Positions 12,283-21,606 of a stretch of 64,000 nt of DNA are shown here, piece by piece. The DNA is from Nocardioides abyssi (GTDB lineage: Bacteria > Actinomycetota > Actinomycetes > Propionibacteriales > Nocardioidaceae). Made by a program: the position numbers and the translations under genes. Every line of letters begins with the position of its first letter. Position 1 is the first letter of the stretch. The stretch is taken from NCBI RefSeq assembly GCF_030412915.1, contig NZ_JAUHJR010000009.1, forward strand, positions 62,001 to 126,000, read 5' to 3'. The notes beneath the pieces were generated by a model, which had not been told where the DNA came from, searched no databases, and saw only the letters and a program-made list of their open reading frames with translations.

Positions 12283-12477
12283 TCACTCGTTCATGCCCAT
12301 CTTGTCCATGGCGATGAAGATCACCAGCGCGACGACGACCATCGCCACGCCGACCCAGAAGACGACGAAGCTGACCGGGTCGAGCATCAGACCGACACCA
12401 CCGACCACGAAGCCGAGCAGGGCGACCACGACGGCGGTCCAGGCCGCGGGGGTGTTGCCGTGGTGGGCACTAGACAT
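12283..12477 (-). CDS. HGxxPAAW-family small membrane protein
   Basis: This 64-residue protein has the family-defining HGNTPAAW near its N-terminus, followed by two transmembrane helices and a short Met-rich tail (DKMGMNE). Its function is unknown. It has its own ribosome site (GAGGAG, 8 nt before ATG) and a candidate promoter in the gap upstream. It may therefore be expressed separately from the trp operon. Confidence 0.85.
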   Translation of the reverse strand: MSSAHHGNTPAAWTAVVVALLGFVVGGVGLMLDPVSFVVFWVGVAMVVVALVIFIAMDKMGMNE

Positions 12478-12516
12478 GCGGAGAGCTCCTCGATCGGGGG
12501 TCGTGGTGACGGGGCG

Positions 12517-12522
12517 ATCCTA
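12517..12522 (-). promoter_or_regulatory. Candidate internal -10 box
   Basis: TAGGAT on the minus strand lies in the 63-nt gap between the Trp-associated membrane protein and the HGxxPAAW gene. It would give a leader of about 33 nt carrying the GAGGAG site. No clear -35 element is visible. Confidence 0.35.
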
Positions 12523-12540
12523 GCGACACCCGGGCCGCGG

Positions 12541-13131
12541 TCAGGCCGTCGGGTCGCGTCCCTCGTCCATCGCCTTCCACAGGTCGATGTTGGTCGCGTC
12601 CTCGGGCGCGACCGCCTCCGGAGCGGCCGCGGGCCCACCGGCCGGGGCGTCGTAGCGGCTGCCCATCTCCGGCCAGCCCGGCACGAGGCGCACGGCCGCC
12701 ACCGAGGCCACCAGCGTCACGAGCGAGCCGAGCGCCGAGGCCCACAGCCACGCGGTCCGGCCGACCTCGGGGGTCGAGCCGGTGGCGTCGTACGCCGCAC
12801 GCACGTCGTCGACGGTCGAGGACCAGCCGACCACCACCGCCGCGACCAGGCCGAGCGCGGCGACGGCGCCCAGCACGGCGACCGCGCGGCGCACCCGCCG
12901 GCGGGTGACGAGCAGGACGCCCCAGCAGGCCAGCACGACCAGCGCCACCGCGGTCGCGGCCGGCATCTCGCCGGTGTCGCCCGCCGCGTAGCCCAGGAAT
13001 GCCGCCTCTCCCCCGCTGCCCGCGGCGGCCTCGGCCCACGGGCGGCTGCCACCGACGGCCGCGAGCGTCGCCCCGGCGAGGCCTGCGAGGACGAGCGGCC
13101 CGAAGGTCCGGCGGGCCGCGGGGTCAGCCAC
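12541..13131 (-). CDS. Trp biosynthesis-associated membrane protein
   Basis: This 196-residue protein has four hydrophobic segments and matches the Trp-operon-associated membrane family (TIGR02234 type). It shows an N-terminal GGSRPW motif in the first extracytoplasmic loop and the typical C-terminal [13 protein letters not shown]. The role is unproven, and transport or assembly functions have been suggested from context only. Its GTG overlaps the hisI stop by 8 nt. In many actinobacteria trpE sits between hisI and this gene, but here it does not. Confidence 0.85.
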   Translation of the reverse strand: MADPAARRTFGPLVLAGLAGATLAAVGGSRPWAEAAAGSGGEAAFLGYAAGDTGEMPAATAVALVVLACWGVLLVTRRRVRRAVAVLGAVAALGLVAAVVVGWSSTVDDVRAAYDATGSTPEVGRTAWLWASALGSLVTLVASVAAVRLVPGWPEMGSRYDAPAGGPAAAPEAVAPEDATNIDLWKAMDEGRDPTA

Positions 13132-13471
13132 GGGTCGGGAGCTCGACGGCGTCGAAGCAGGTGCGGTCGCCGGTGTGGCAGGCGGCGCCCTCCTGGTCGA
13201 CCTTGACCAGCAGCGTGTCGCCGTCGCAGTCGAGGCGGACCTCCTTGACCCACTGGACGTGGCCGGAGGTCTCGCCCTTGAGCCAGTACTCCTGGCGCGA
13301 GCGCGACCAGTACGTCGCCCGGCCGGTCGTCAGCGTGCGGTGCAGCGCCTCGTCGTCCATCCAGCCGAGCATCAGCACCTCGCCGGTGTCGTGCTGCTGC
13401 ACCACCGCCGGGACCAGTCCGTCGGCGGTGCGCTTGAGGCGGTCGGCGATGTCGGGGGCCAGGGAGCTCAC
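13124..13471 (-). CDS. hisI: Phosphoribosyl-AMP cyclohydrolase
   Basis: HisI opens the purine ring of phosphoribosyl-AMP in histidine synthesis. It has 115 residues from GTG 13471. Family motifs are [23 protein letters not shown] and the metal-binding DCDGDTLL and [12 protein letters not shown] with its cysteines. An in-frame TTG at 13498 is possible, but GTG 13471 is favoured by a GATACT box exactly 6 nt upstream. It heads the hisI-to-lgt operon, about 8.6 kb away from hisF, its usual neighbour. Confidence 0.93.
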   Translation of the reverse strand: MSSLAPDIADRLKRTADGLVPAVVQQHDTGEVLMLGWMDDEALHRTLTTGRATYWSRSRQEYWLKGETSGHVQWVKEVRLDCDGDTLLVKVDQEGAACHTGDRTCFDAVELPTRG

Positions 13472-13477
13472 CTGCTC

Positions 13478-13483
13478 AGTATC
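13478..13483 (-). promoter_or_regulatory. Candidate -10 box of hisI-trp operon, leaderless
   Basis: GATACT on the minus strand is followed by GAGCAG and then GTG, which places the start point at the start codon. It lies in the 55-nt gap after the secreted Ig-repeat gene. Confidence 0.45.
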
Positions 13484-13526
13484 CCCGGCCCCCGTCAACG
13501 CAGGACCATCCGCCCGGTCGGCCCGG

Positions 13527-16500
13527 TCAGCCCGGGATGCCGATCCGGGCCGTGCGCTGGCCCGACGCGGTGAGCCGGTCGCCGGCGTACTTCACCGTGA
13601 AGGCGTGCATCCCGTCCGACAGCTTGCGCACGACCAGGCGGACCCGGCCGTCCTGCAGCCGGCCGGTGGCGACCACGCGGCCGCGCTCCAGGACGCGCAC
13701 GCGGCCGGTCGGGTCGGTGCCGGGGGCCGTGACGACGAGCCGGAGCACGGCGGTCCGGCCCCGGGCCGACGAGACCAGCCGCAGCTTCGGCGCCGCCTTG
13801 ACCAGCGCCCCGAGGGAGGTGGCGCGCTGGGTCGTGGCGCGGGTCGGGTGGGTGTAGGTCACCCGGACACCGATCCGGCTGCCGAGGTCGTCGGCCGTGA
13901 CCCGGTAGCTGCCGGCGGTGGCGCCGGGGACCGCACGACCGTCGCGCAGCCACTGGTAGGACGCCGTGGCGTCACCGGGGCTGAACGTGCCGGCCGAGGC
14001 GGTGAGGCGGGCGCCGACCCGCGCCTTGCCGGTGACCCGCGGCCCCTGGGTGACGGCCACCGGGCTGTCGGCGACCGCGGCCGTCGGCAGCGAGGTGGCG
14101 TCCGCGTCGCGGTGGCCCGCTCGGCGGGCGGTCACGACGACGGTCAGCCGGCGACCGAGGACGGCACCGGTCGGCGAGTACGACGAGCCGGTGGCGCCGG
14201 GGATCGCCGTGCCGTCGGCCTGCCACTGGTAGGTCACCGAGGTGGGGCTCGGGGTCCAGGAGCCGGCGGTGGCCGCGAGGGTGCCGCCGACGACCGGGGT
14301 GCCGGTGACCACCGGCCGGGCGGTGTTGACGATCTCCTCGAGGTCGGCGACGACCGCGACGGTCCGCGCCGACTCCGCGCTGGAGGCGGTCAGGCCGGGC
14401 CGGCTGGCGGTCACGCGGACCGAGACCTGCTTGCCGACCTGGGCGGCGCCGAGCAGCAGCTGGTCACCGGTCGCGCCGGCGACGGCGACGCCGTCGGCCA
14501 ACCACTGGTAGGCCAGCGCCGGGGCGTCGACCGACCAGGTGCCGCCGGTGGCGGTGAGCCGCTCGCCCTCGCGGGCGGTGCCGGTGACGGTCGGGAGGAC
14601 GCGGTTGGTGATCGCGCCGCGCGTGACCTGGGCCGTGGGCTCGGAGGTCGCCGTCGCGGTGCCACCCCCGGTGGCGGTGACGCGGACCGCGATCCGGCGG
14701 CCGACCTGCGCCTCGGTCGGGTCGAAGGTCCGCCCGGTGGCACCGGCGATGGCGGTGCCGTCGGCGGTCCACTGGTAGGCGAACGCCGTCGGCGTGGTGC
14801 TCCACTCGCCATTGGTCGCGGTGAGGGTCGACCCCGTGGCGGGGGTGCCGGTGATGCTCGGCAGGAGGCGGTTCTCGAAGGCGGCCCCGCCGAAGATGCC
14901 GGCGCTCGGGCCGGTCTGCTGCGAGGTGACCGTCAGCGGCTCCAGGCCGGCCTGGGTGCCGGTGACGCGGATCGAGTAGCGGATGCCGGAGGAGAACGAC
15001 GACGGCGTGTAGGTGTCGCCGGTCGCGCCGCTGATGGGCGAGCCGTTGCCCAGCCACTGCACGGCGAGCGTGGTGCCCGGGGTCCACGTGCCCTTGTTGG
15101 CCGTCATCCGGGTGCCGCCCTTGGCACCGCCGGAGATCCACGGACGAGCGGTGTTCTGCACCTGCGAGCGGCCGACGGTGAAGTCGACGTTCGGCGTCGG
15201 GCCGGCGACGACCACGTCGGTGGCGCCGGCACGGGTGGTGGAGGCCGGCCACCAGGTCTCGACCCGCTGGCCGCCGACGCTGCCGGAGAGCCTCACGCGG
15301 TAGGGCCGGTGGGCCACGCGCACCGACCAGGCGCCGCCTGCGCCGGTGGTCGTGGTCGCGACGGGGCTGGCGACATCGGTGGTGACGGCGACGCCGTCGC
15401 GGATGTCGGTGACGAGGCGGTAGTGGGCGTCGACGCCCAGGCCGCTGACGCCCGTGCCCTGCGGGTTGCGCACGGTGCCGCTCAGCAGGCTGGTGGCGAT
15501 GGTGCGGGCGGGGACGGCCGTGACCTTCTCGGCCGCCACGGTCACGTCGGCGGCCTTGTCCAGGCCGACCAGGCCGGGCAGGAATCCCTCCCCCAGGCCC
15601 GGCAGCGTGACCTTCGCCCGGTAGGTGCCAGCCGGGAGGACCTGCTCGTAGTAGCCGGTCGCATCGGTGGCGACGGGCCCGCCGCCGGCTACCTGCCACG
15701 AGGTGCGGATGGTGTTGGTCTCGGGCTCGCGGTCACGGACCTCGCGGAAGAAGGTCAGCGTCGTGCCGCCCGCTGCGTACGGCGTGCCGTCCGGGTTGAC
15801 CAGCCGACCGGTGACGCGACCGGGCAGCGCGAGCTTGACGTCGATGCCGGTCCGCTGCTGTCCGTCGGACACGGCGAGGTCCGTGCCCTCCTCGACGCGT
15901 CCCCCGCCGCCGTGGAACACAGTGGTGTGGCCGGGCTTGGAGAACCCGATGCGGTAATAGCCGGGGTCCAGGTCGAGCGAGTAGGTGCCGTCCGCCTCAG
16001 TGGCCCCCTTCCTGGTCTCCTCCCAGATCTGCTTGCCGTCGCCGTCCACGCGGAAGCTGTAGGCGGTGACCGTGGCGCCGTCGATCGGACGGTTGTCCGA
16101 CGTGAGGACGGCGCCCGAGATCGTCCCCTGCCGGCGCACGCGGTCGAGCTGGACGGTGCCGAGCGATCGACCGGCACCGGCTGCGACGCTCACCGTCGTC
16201 GCGGCGTCACGGGTCGGCTGGTCGTCGTACCACTCCTCGGCGAACGCCGAGGCTCCGACGAAACCGATGACGTAGTTGTCGCCCCACGGCACCGGGACCG
16301 CGAAGTTCCCGGAGGCATTGGTGGTGCCGGTGGCCTTCTCGACGAACTCGACGCCGCTCGCCGTGACCGTACGACGCCACACCTCGACCGAGACCCCGCT
16401 GATCGCAGGCGCGCCGGACTGGGACGAACGGACCGTTCCGGTGATCGGAGCCTCGGTGCGGGCCAGCTCGACATGCGCAGCCGCATCGGCGGCGCTGACG

Positions 16501-16844
16501 ACGCTGCCCAGTGCTTCGGAGCCGGCGTTCTTCCACCACTCCGTCACGTAGCCGGACTTCTCGTAGCTGACCTTGTAGGTGCCCTCGGGGAGCTTCAGGG
16601 CGTAGCGGCCCTCGGCGTTGCTGGCGGCCGTGACCGGCGCCGCCGTGGTCGACACCGTGCTCCTCGCCGTCACCGTCACCCCGCTGACCGGACCTGCGAA
16701 GGGATCGGACACGACCCCCGAGAACTCGAACTCGGTCGCCGCAGCGGCCGGTGCGGCGCTCAGCGCGCCGAGCACGAGGGCCAGCGCGGTGAGGAGGACC
16801 GCGAGCGGTCCGCTCCGCAGGCGGGTGGACGGGGTGGAGGGCAT
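13527..16844 (-). CDS. Secreted multidomain surface protein, CarboxypepD_reg and Ig-like repeats
   Basis: This is a 1105-residue exported protein. Residues 1-36 form a Sec signal peptide ending in AAPAAAA. Roughly residues 40-530 hold several beta-sandwich modules of the carboxypeptidase-regulatory type ([36 protein letters not shown]). From about 545 to 1000, five related repeats each carry a Q-W-x-x-(D/N)-G core followed by I/V-x-G-A-T. The C-terminus (about 1010-1105) is a bacterial Ig-like fold ending in [10 protein letters not shown]. There is no LPXTG signal or C-terminal membrane helix, so it is probably secreted or loosely wall-bound. ATG 16844 has GAGAGGTG upstream. The partner and role are unknown; adhesion or matrix function is inference. 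Confidence 0.8.
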   Translation of the reverse strand: MPSTPSTRLRSGPLAVLLTALALVLGALSAAPAAAATEFEFSGVVSDPFAGPVSGVTVTARSTVSTTAAPVTAASNAEGRYALKLPEGTYKVSYEKSGYVTEWWKNAGSEALGSVVSAADAAAHVELARTEAPITGTVRSSQSGAPAISGVSVEVWRRTVTASGVEFVEKATGTTNASGNFAVPVPWGDNYVIGFVGASAFAEEWYDDQPTRDAATTVSVAAGAGRSLGTVQLDRVRRQGTISGAVLTSDNRPIDGATVTAYSFRVDGDGKQIWEETRKGATEADGTYSLDLDPGYYRIGFSKPGHTTVFHGGGGRVEEGTDLAVSDGQQRTGIDVKLALPGRVTGRLVNPDGTPYAAGGTTLTFFREVRDREPETNTIRTSWQVAGGGPVATDATGYYEQVLPAGTYRAKVTLPGLGEGFLPGLVGLDKAADVTVAAEKVTAVPARTIATSLLSGTVRNPQGTGVSGLGVDAHYRLVTDIRDGVAVTTDVASPVATTTTGAGGAWSVRVAHRPYRVRLSGSVGGQRVETWWPASTTRAGATDVVVAGPTPNVDFTVGRSQVQNTARPWISGGAKGGTRMTANKGTWTPGTTLAVQWLGNGSPISGATGDTYTPSSFSSGIRYSIRVTGTQAGLEPLTVTSQQTGPSAGIFGGAAFENRLLPSITGTPATGSTLTATNGEWSTTPTAFAYQWTADGTAIAGATGRTFDPTEAQVGRRIAVRVTATGGGTATATSEPTAQVTRGAITNRVLPTVTGTAREGERLTATGGTWSVDAPALAYQWLADGVAVAGATGDQLLLGAAQVGKQVSVRVTASRPGLTASSAESARTVAVVADLEEIVNTARPVVTGTPVVGGTLAATAGSWTPSPTSVTYQWQADGTAIPGATGSSYSPTGAVLGRRLTVVVTARRAGHRDADATSLPTAAVADSPVAVTQGPRVTGKARVGARLTASAGTFSPGDATASYQWLRDGRAVPGATAGSYRVTADDLGSRIGVRVTYTHPTRATTQRATSLGALVKAAPKLRLVSSARGRTAVLRLVVTAPGTDPTGRVRVLERGRVVATGRLQDGRVRLVVRKLSDGMHAFTVKYAGDRLTASGQRTARIGIPG

Positions 16845-17058
16845 GGGTCACCTCTCGTGGCGGGGAGTCGATACCCCAGGGGGCAGGGGCAGCGACCCTC
16901 CAACGACCCCGTCAGGGGCCTGTCACGGGCCGACGGCAAAACCACCCGTCGGCACTAGTCCGTCCGGGCCATGCCGGCCCTAGGGTGGTCCCGGGTCGTC
17001 GACGGCCCACCCTCCACCAGCCGGACCAGCAGCTCGGCGGCGGCCCGACAGCAGCCCG

Positions 17059-18855
17059 TCAGCGGCCCTGCTGGGCGACCCAGGAGGCGTGCAGGCCGGC
17101 GTACACCCCGCCCTGCTCGGCGACGAGGGCAGCGTGCGGCCCCCGCTGGACGACCCGGCCGCGGTCGACGACGACGACCTCGTCGGCGTTCTCGGCGGTC
17201 GAGAGGCGGTGGGCGATGGTGACCGAGGTGCGGCCGTTCATGAGCCGCTCGAGCGCCCGGCCGATCCGCATCTCCAGCGCGGGGTCGACGGCACTGGTGG
17301 CCTCGTCGAGCACGAGCAGGTCGGGGTCGGCGAGGTGGGCCCGCAGGAGCGCGACCAGCTGCCGCTCCCCCGCCGAGAGCGACTCGCCGCGCTGGCCGAC
17401 CGGGGTCTCGATGCCGCGGGGCAGGCCGGCGAGCCAGTCGCCGAGGCCGAGCTCCTCCGCGCTGGCGCGGATCTCGTCGTCGGTGGCCTCGAGGCGGCCG
17501 TAGCGGACGTTGGCGGCGAGGGTGTCGTCGAAGAGGAAGCCCTCCTGCGGCACCAGCACCACGCTGCGGCGCAGCGAGGTGGACCCGATGTCGCGCACGT
17601 CGACGCCGTCGAGGAGCACGCGCCCCTCGGAGGGGTCCATCAGGCGGGTCAGCAGCTTCGCGACCGTCGACTTGCCCGAGCCGGTCTCGCCGACGACGGC
17701 GACGCGGGTGCCCGACGCGATCGCCAGGTTGATGTCGCGCAGGACGAGCGGGCCGGTGGGGTAGGCGAACGAGACGTGCTCGAAGCGCACGTCGATCGGC
17801 CCGCGCGGCAGGACCTCGCCCGCCTCCCCCGGGTCGACGAGGTCGGCGGGGGTCTCGAGGATGCCGATGACGCGACGCCAGCCGGCGATCGCGTTCTGGG
17901 CGTCGGTGAGGATCTGGGTGCCCATCTGCACCGGGCCGACGAACAGCGTCACGAGGAACGCGAACGCCAGCACCTGGCCGGCGGTGATGTCGCCGCCCCA
18001 CAGGCGGCCCTGGCCCAGCCAGATGCCGACGATCAGCACGCCGGCGTTGGCGAGGCCGGCGGACACGCCGCCGAGGGAGAACGAGAACGCCGTGAAGCCC
18101 TGCGCGCGCGTGCTCGCCGCCTTGTGGGCGTCGATCGCCTCGTCGATGCGGCGCTGGGTGCGGTGCTCGACGGCGTAGGCGCGCACGACGGCCGCGCCGA
18201 CGACGGGCTCGGAGACGGCCGAGAGCATCAGGCCGACCTGTCGCCGCACGGTGCCGTAGGCGTCGGAGAGCTTGCGCTGGAAGAAGCGCAGCGAGAGGAA
18301 CAGCGGCGCGAAGCAGAGCCACACGACCAGCGCGAGCTGCCAGCTGTAGACGACCATCACCACGGTCGCGACGAGCACCTGCCCGACGCTGACGACGAAG
18401 AGCAGGCCGCCGAAGACGAGGAACTGGCTGACCTGGTCGACGTCGCTGGTCACGCGGGAGACCAGCGCGCCGCGGCGCTCGGTGTTCTGCGTCAGCAGCG
18501 GCAGGTCGTGGACGTGCCGGAACGCCTTGGTCCGCAGCGTCGCCAGACCGCGCTCGGCAGAGGTGAAGAGCCGGGTGGTCATGGCGTACGACGCCCAGCT
18601 GGTCGCCACGATCGCGAGCGCGGCGATGACCCCGGCCCAGACGGTGAAGGACACGTCCGGCCCGCCCGGACCGTTGACGCCGCGGTCGAGGACCTGCTGG
18701 ACGGCGATCGGGACGACGACCTGGCCGGCCGAGGCCAGCACCGCGAGCGCGAGCGTGCCCCGGATGCCCTCCTTCAGCTCGGGCGAGAAGTGCACGCCGC
18801 GGCGGATGGTGCGGATCGCGCCGATCTCCTCGCCGGAGTCCATCACCGTGCTCAT
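17059..18855 (-). CDS. ABC exporter half-transporter, consensus Walker B with degenerate signature
   Basis: This 598-residue protein combines an N-terminal six-helix exporter domain (about residues 30-320) with a C-terminal ATPase. The Walker A is GETGSGKST, Walker B is LLVLDEATSAVD with the catalytic Glu, and the switch His is in IAHRLST. Its ABC signature is LSAGERQ rather than LSGGQ. The ATG overlaps the stop of the upstream half-transporter by 4 nt, so the two should form a heterodimer. This subunit would supply Walker A/B of the competent site and the signature of the degenerate one. The substrate is unknown (multidrug- or lipid-type exporter family). Confidence 0.92.
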   Translation of the reverse strand: MSTVMDSGEEIGAIRTIRRGVHFSPELKEGIRGTLALAVLASAGQVVVPIAVQQVLDRGVNGPGGPDVSFTVWAGVIAALAIVATSWASYAMTTRLFTSAERGLATLRTKAFRHVHDLPLLTQNTERRGALVSRVTSDVDQVSQFLVFGGLLFVVSVGQVLVATVVMVVYSWQLALVVWLCFAPLFLSLRFFQRKLSDAYGTVRRQVGLMLSAVSEPVVGAAVVRAYAVEHRTQRRIDEAIDAHKAASTRAQGFTAFSFSLGGVSAGLANAGVLIVGIWLGQGRLWGGDITAGQVLAFAFLVTLFVGPVQMGTQILTDAQNAIAGWRRVIGILETPADLVDPGEAGEVLPRGPIDVRFEHVSFAYPTGPLVLRDINLAIASGTRVAVVGETGSGKSTVAKLLTRLMDPSEGRVLLDGVDVRDIGSTSLRRSVVLVPQEGFLFDDTLAANVRYGRLEATDDEIRASAEELGLGDWLAGLPRGIETPVGQRGESLSAGERQLVALLRAHLADPDLLVLDEATSAVDPALEMRIGRALERLMNGRTSVTIAHRLSTAENADEVVVVDRGRVVQRGPHAALVAEQGGVYAGLHASWVAQQGR

Positions 18856-20672
18856 GCGTTCACCTCCCGGTCGTCGTGGACGTCGTCGTGCTCGGTCTCG
18901 TAGGCGTTGACCAGGTGGGCGTACGACGGGCTGCGGCGCAGCAGCTCGGCGTGCGTGCCGCGGTCGACGATCCGCCCGTCCTCGAGGTGGACGACCTCGT
19001 CGGCCAGCGCGATCGTCGCCTTGCGGTAGGCGACGACCACCAGCGTCGGGCCGGCGCCGGTGGCGTCCCGCAGCGCGGCCAGGATGCGCGCCTCCACCTC
19101 GGGGTCGACCGCGGAGGTCGCGTCGTCGAGGACCAGCAGGCGCGGGCGGCGCACCAGGGCGCGGGCCAGCGAGATCCGCTGGCGCTGGCCGCCGGAGAGC
19201 GAGGTGCCGCGCTCGCCGAGCCGGGTGTCGAGCCCGTGCGGCAGGGCGGCGACGAACCCGTCGGCCTGCGCGGCCCGGAGCGCCGCCCACACCTCCTCGT
19301 CGGTGACGTCGGCGCCGAGGGTGACGTTGCCGCGGACGGTGTCGTCGAAGAGGAACGGCGTCTGCGGGACGCTCGCGACCGTCTCGGCCAGCTCGCCGCG
19401 GGCCAGGTCGCGCAGGTCGGTGCCGTCGAGCAGGATGCGGCCGGCGTCGGGGTCGACCAGGCGGCTGAGCAGCATCGTCAGCGTGCTCTTGCCGGAGGCG
19501 GTCGCGCCGACGACCGCCACGGTGCGGCCCGGCTCGACGGACAGGTCGACGCCGTCGAGGAGCCGGCGGCCGGGCTCGTAGGAGTAGGCCAGCCCGTCGA
19601 CGACGAGGCCCGCGCCGCGCGCGCCGGCCGGTGCGGCCGCGGCCGCGGTGCGCTCGCCGTACGGCATCTCGCCGGTCGCGTCGAGGACGCCCCGCACCCG
19701 GCGGTAGCCCACGACGCTGCGCGGGAACTCGCCCAGCAGCCAGCCGATGGAGCGGATCGGGAAGGAGACGATGGTGAGCAGGTAGGCGACCGTCACGACC
19801 GCGCCGGCGTCGGCGGCGCCGCTGAGCACGCGGGAGACGCCCACGGCCAGGACGACGAGGACGCCGATGTTGGGCAGCGCCGCGAGCGTCGGGTCGAACG
19901 CCGCGCGGATCCGGCCGGCGCGGATGTTGACGTCGCGCAGCTCGCGGGCGCGGGAGGCGAACCGCTCGGTCTCCTCCCCCTCGCGGCCAAGCGTCTTGAC
20001 GACCATCGCGCCGTCGAAGGACTCGTGCGCGATCTCGCTGACCTCGGCGCGCAGCTGCTGGGCGCGGGTCATCCAGCCCTGGGCGAGGCGCTGGTAGGCG
20101 ACGTTGACCGCGATGACGACCGGGAAGATCGTCAGGCCCACCAGGGCCAGGACCACGTCGGCCAGCAGCATCTGCACGACGGCGATCACCATCATCGCGA
20201 CGGTGCCGACCGCCATCGGCAGCGGCGCGATCGGCCCCCAGGCGGCCTCGACGTCGGAGTTGGCGTTGGAGAGCAGCTGGCCGGTGGGGTGGCGCTGGTG
20301 CCACTCCATCGGGAGGGTGAGGTACTGCCGGGTGACGGCGCGGCGGGTGTGGGCCTGCATGCGGTACTGCATGACGCCGGCGCCGAGGCGACGGGCGACG
20401 ATGCCGACCGCCCGAAGGATGGCCACGCCGAGGAAGAGGCCGAGGACGGCCAGCAGCATGTCGGCGCCGACCTCGCCGGTCTCGAACGCCGGCAGCACGA
20501 CGTGGTCGGTGGCCCAGCCGAGGACCCACGCGTCGGCGACGGTCAGCGCGCCGAAGAGCACGCTGCCGAGGGTGGACAACGTGAAGATCCACGGCTCGCG
20601 CTTGATCGCCACCCACAGCACGCGGAACCCCGCGCTGGTCGATCCCCGGCCCTGCTCGTGCTCGTCCGTCAC
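18852..20672 (-). CDS. ABC exporter half-transporter, degenerate Walker B
   Basis: This 606-residue half-transporter has a membrane domain (about residues 20-310) and an ATPase with Walker A GATASGKST and a canonical LSGGQRQR signature. Walker B reads LVLDDATSAVD, with Asp in place of the catalytic Glu, and the switch histidine is replaced (VVVAYRKAT). These changes mark the degenerate side of a heterodimeric exporter with the following gene. GTG 20672 is chosen over an in-frame start at 20705 because GGAG lies just upstream. Leftward transcription starts just past a strong hairpin. Confidence 0.92.
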   Translation of the reverse strand: MTDEHEQGRGSTSAGFRVLWVAIKREPWIFTLSTLGSVLFGALTVADAWVLGWATDHVVLPAFETGEVGADMLLAVLGLFLGVAILRAVGIVARRLGAGVMQYRMQAHTRRAVTRQYLTLPMEWHQRHPTGQLLSNANSDVEAAWGPIAPLPMAVGTVAMMVIAVVQMLLADVVLALVGLTIFPVVIAVNVAYQRLAQGWMTRAQQLRAEVSEIAHESFDGAMVVKTLGREGEETERFASRARELRDVNIRAGRIRAAFDPTLAALPNIGVLVVLAVGVSRVLSGAADAGAVVTVAYLLTIVSFPIRSIGWLLGEFPRSVVGYRRVRGVLDATGEMPYGERTAAAAAPAGARGAGLVVDGLAYSYEPGRRLLDGVDLSVEPGRTVAVVGATASGKSTLTMLLSRLVDPDAGRILLDGTDLRDLARGELAETVASVPQTPFLFDDTVRGNVTLGADVTDEEVWAALRAAQADGFVAALPHGLDTRLGERGTSLSGGQRQRISLARALVRRPRLLVLDDATSAVDPEVEARILAALRDATGAGPTLVVVAYRKATIALADEVVHLEDGRIVDRGTHAELLRRSPSYAHLVNAYETEHDDVHDDREVNA

Positions 20673-20712
20673 CCGCTCCTGCTTCCCTCGACCCGGGCTG
20701 AGCACCCGGACG

Positions 20713-20756
20713 CGCCACGATATTCCGGCCGCCGAGGGCGACCGGAATCCGTGGCG
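20713..20756 (-). terminator. Hairpin after the TasA-like gene
   Basis: A near-perfect inverted repeat of about 20 bp has arms starting CGCCACG at 20713 and ending CGTGGCG at 20756, with one bulge and one mismatch around a short loop. It lies 16 nt past the TasA-like stop and upstream of the ABC genes. It most likely ends the TasA-like transcript. Confidence 0.65.
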
Positions 20757-20772
20757 AGGAGGTGGGGCGGGG

Positions 20773-21450
20773 TCAGCGGTTCTCGTTGGCGCGCTGGGTG
20801 GCGTCGAAGGTCAGGCCGATGGTGTTGGCCAGGCCCTGGAACCGGTTGTCGGCGTCGACCGGGAACTTGAGCGTCACGCGGAGGTTGGAGACCTTGGTGT
20901 CGTTGAGGGTGCCGGTCGCGATCGGCAGGGCGAGGTTGGCGCCCACGACCGGGCGGGGGGCGAGCACCTGGGTCGGGGTGGCGCCGTTGCAGCGCAGCGC
21001 GCCGTTGGTCTTGTTCGCGTCGACCTTGACCCACGCAGTGGGGCACTGGTCGACGCTGATCTGCAGGCCGTTGGTGGTGTCGGTCGACAGCAGGTTGCTG
21101 GTCGCGGCGGTGGTCGTGAGGGAGACGGTGCCGAACTTCTCGTCGTTGGCGCCGCGGGTCAGCACGACGTCGCGCTCGACGGTGTCGCCGGGGACCAGGC
21201 CGGCCGCGGCGATGCTCGGGCCCTGGGTGGCGGTGCCCTGGCCGAGGACGAGGGTGCCGGCCGCGACGGACTCGGTGGCCGAGGTCGTGGAGGTGAACGC
21301 ACCGAACGTGCCCAGGCCCGCGACCGACGCGGCGCCGGCGACCAGCGCGACCGAGGCGACGAGCTTGACAGCGGTCTTGCGGTTCTTGCGGCCGGCCTTG
21401 GTGTTCTTGACGGCCTTGCGGGACTTCGGGGCGGCGGTGGTGTTCGTCAT
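20773..21450 (-). CDS. TasA/camelysin-like secreted protein
   Basis: This 225-residue protein has a very basic N-terminus (residues 1-25, rich in K/R) and a hydrophobic signal segment. It ends in the GTFGAFTSTTSA sequence typical of TasA, camelysin (M73) and related fibre-forming or SipW-processed proteins. The rest is a Thr/Val-rich beta-sandwich with two cysteines. In Firmicutes such proteins are matured by SipW and build biofilm fibres, but no SipW-type peptidase is seen nearby. It stands alone between the MOSC gene and the ABC pair. A surface role is inferred from the family. Confidence 0.75.
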   Translation of the reverse strand: MTNTTAAPKSRKAVKNTKAGRKNRKTAVKLVASVALVAGAASVAGLGTFGAFTSTTSATESVAAGTLVLGQGTATQGPSIAAAGLVPGDTVERDVVLTRGANDEKFGTVSLTTTAATSNLLSTDTTNGLQISVDQCPTAWVKVDANKTNGALRCNGATPTQVLAPRPVVGANLALPIATGTLNDTKVSNLRVTLKFPVDADNRFQGLANTIGLTFDATQRANENR

Positions 21451-21606
21451 CGGGGGGGAGCCTTTCGGGAGGGGGCCGCCGGTCTCTCCGACGCCGTGGT
21501 GCTTGATGACCTGAACTCTGCCGACCTCGGATCAAGCCTCCCCCGGGCTCATCCCTGAGGTTTGTTCAAGACCCCCGCAAGTCCCCTGAGACAACGCGCC
21601 ACGGCG

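Noticed and set aside
12999-16958. A 1319-codon open frame opposite the Ig-repeat protein
   Set aside because: The minus-strand frame has a signal peptide and clear repeated domains, so the plus-strand frame is a by-product of codon bias.
17059-20672. Pseudogene status of the ABC half-transporters because of altered motifs
   Set aside because: Both frames are full length and the altered residues are complementary between the subunits, which is typical of functional heterodimers.
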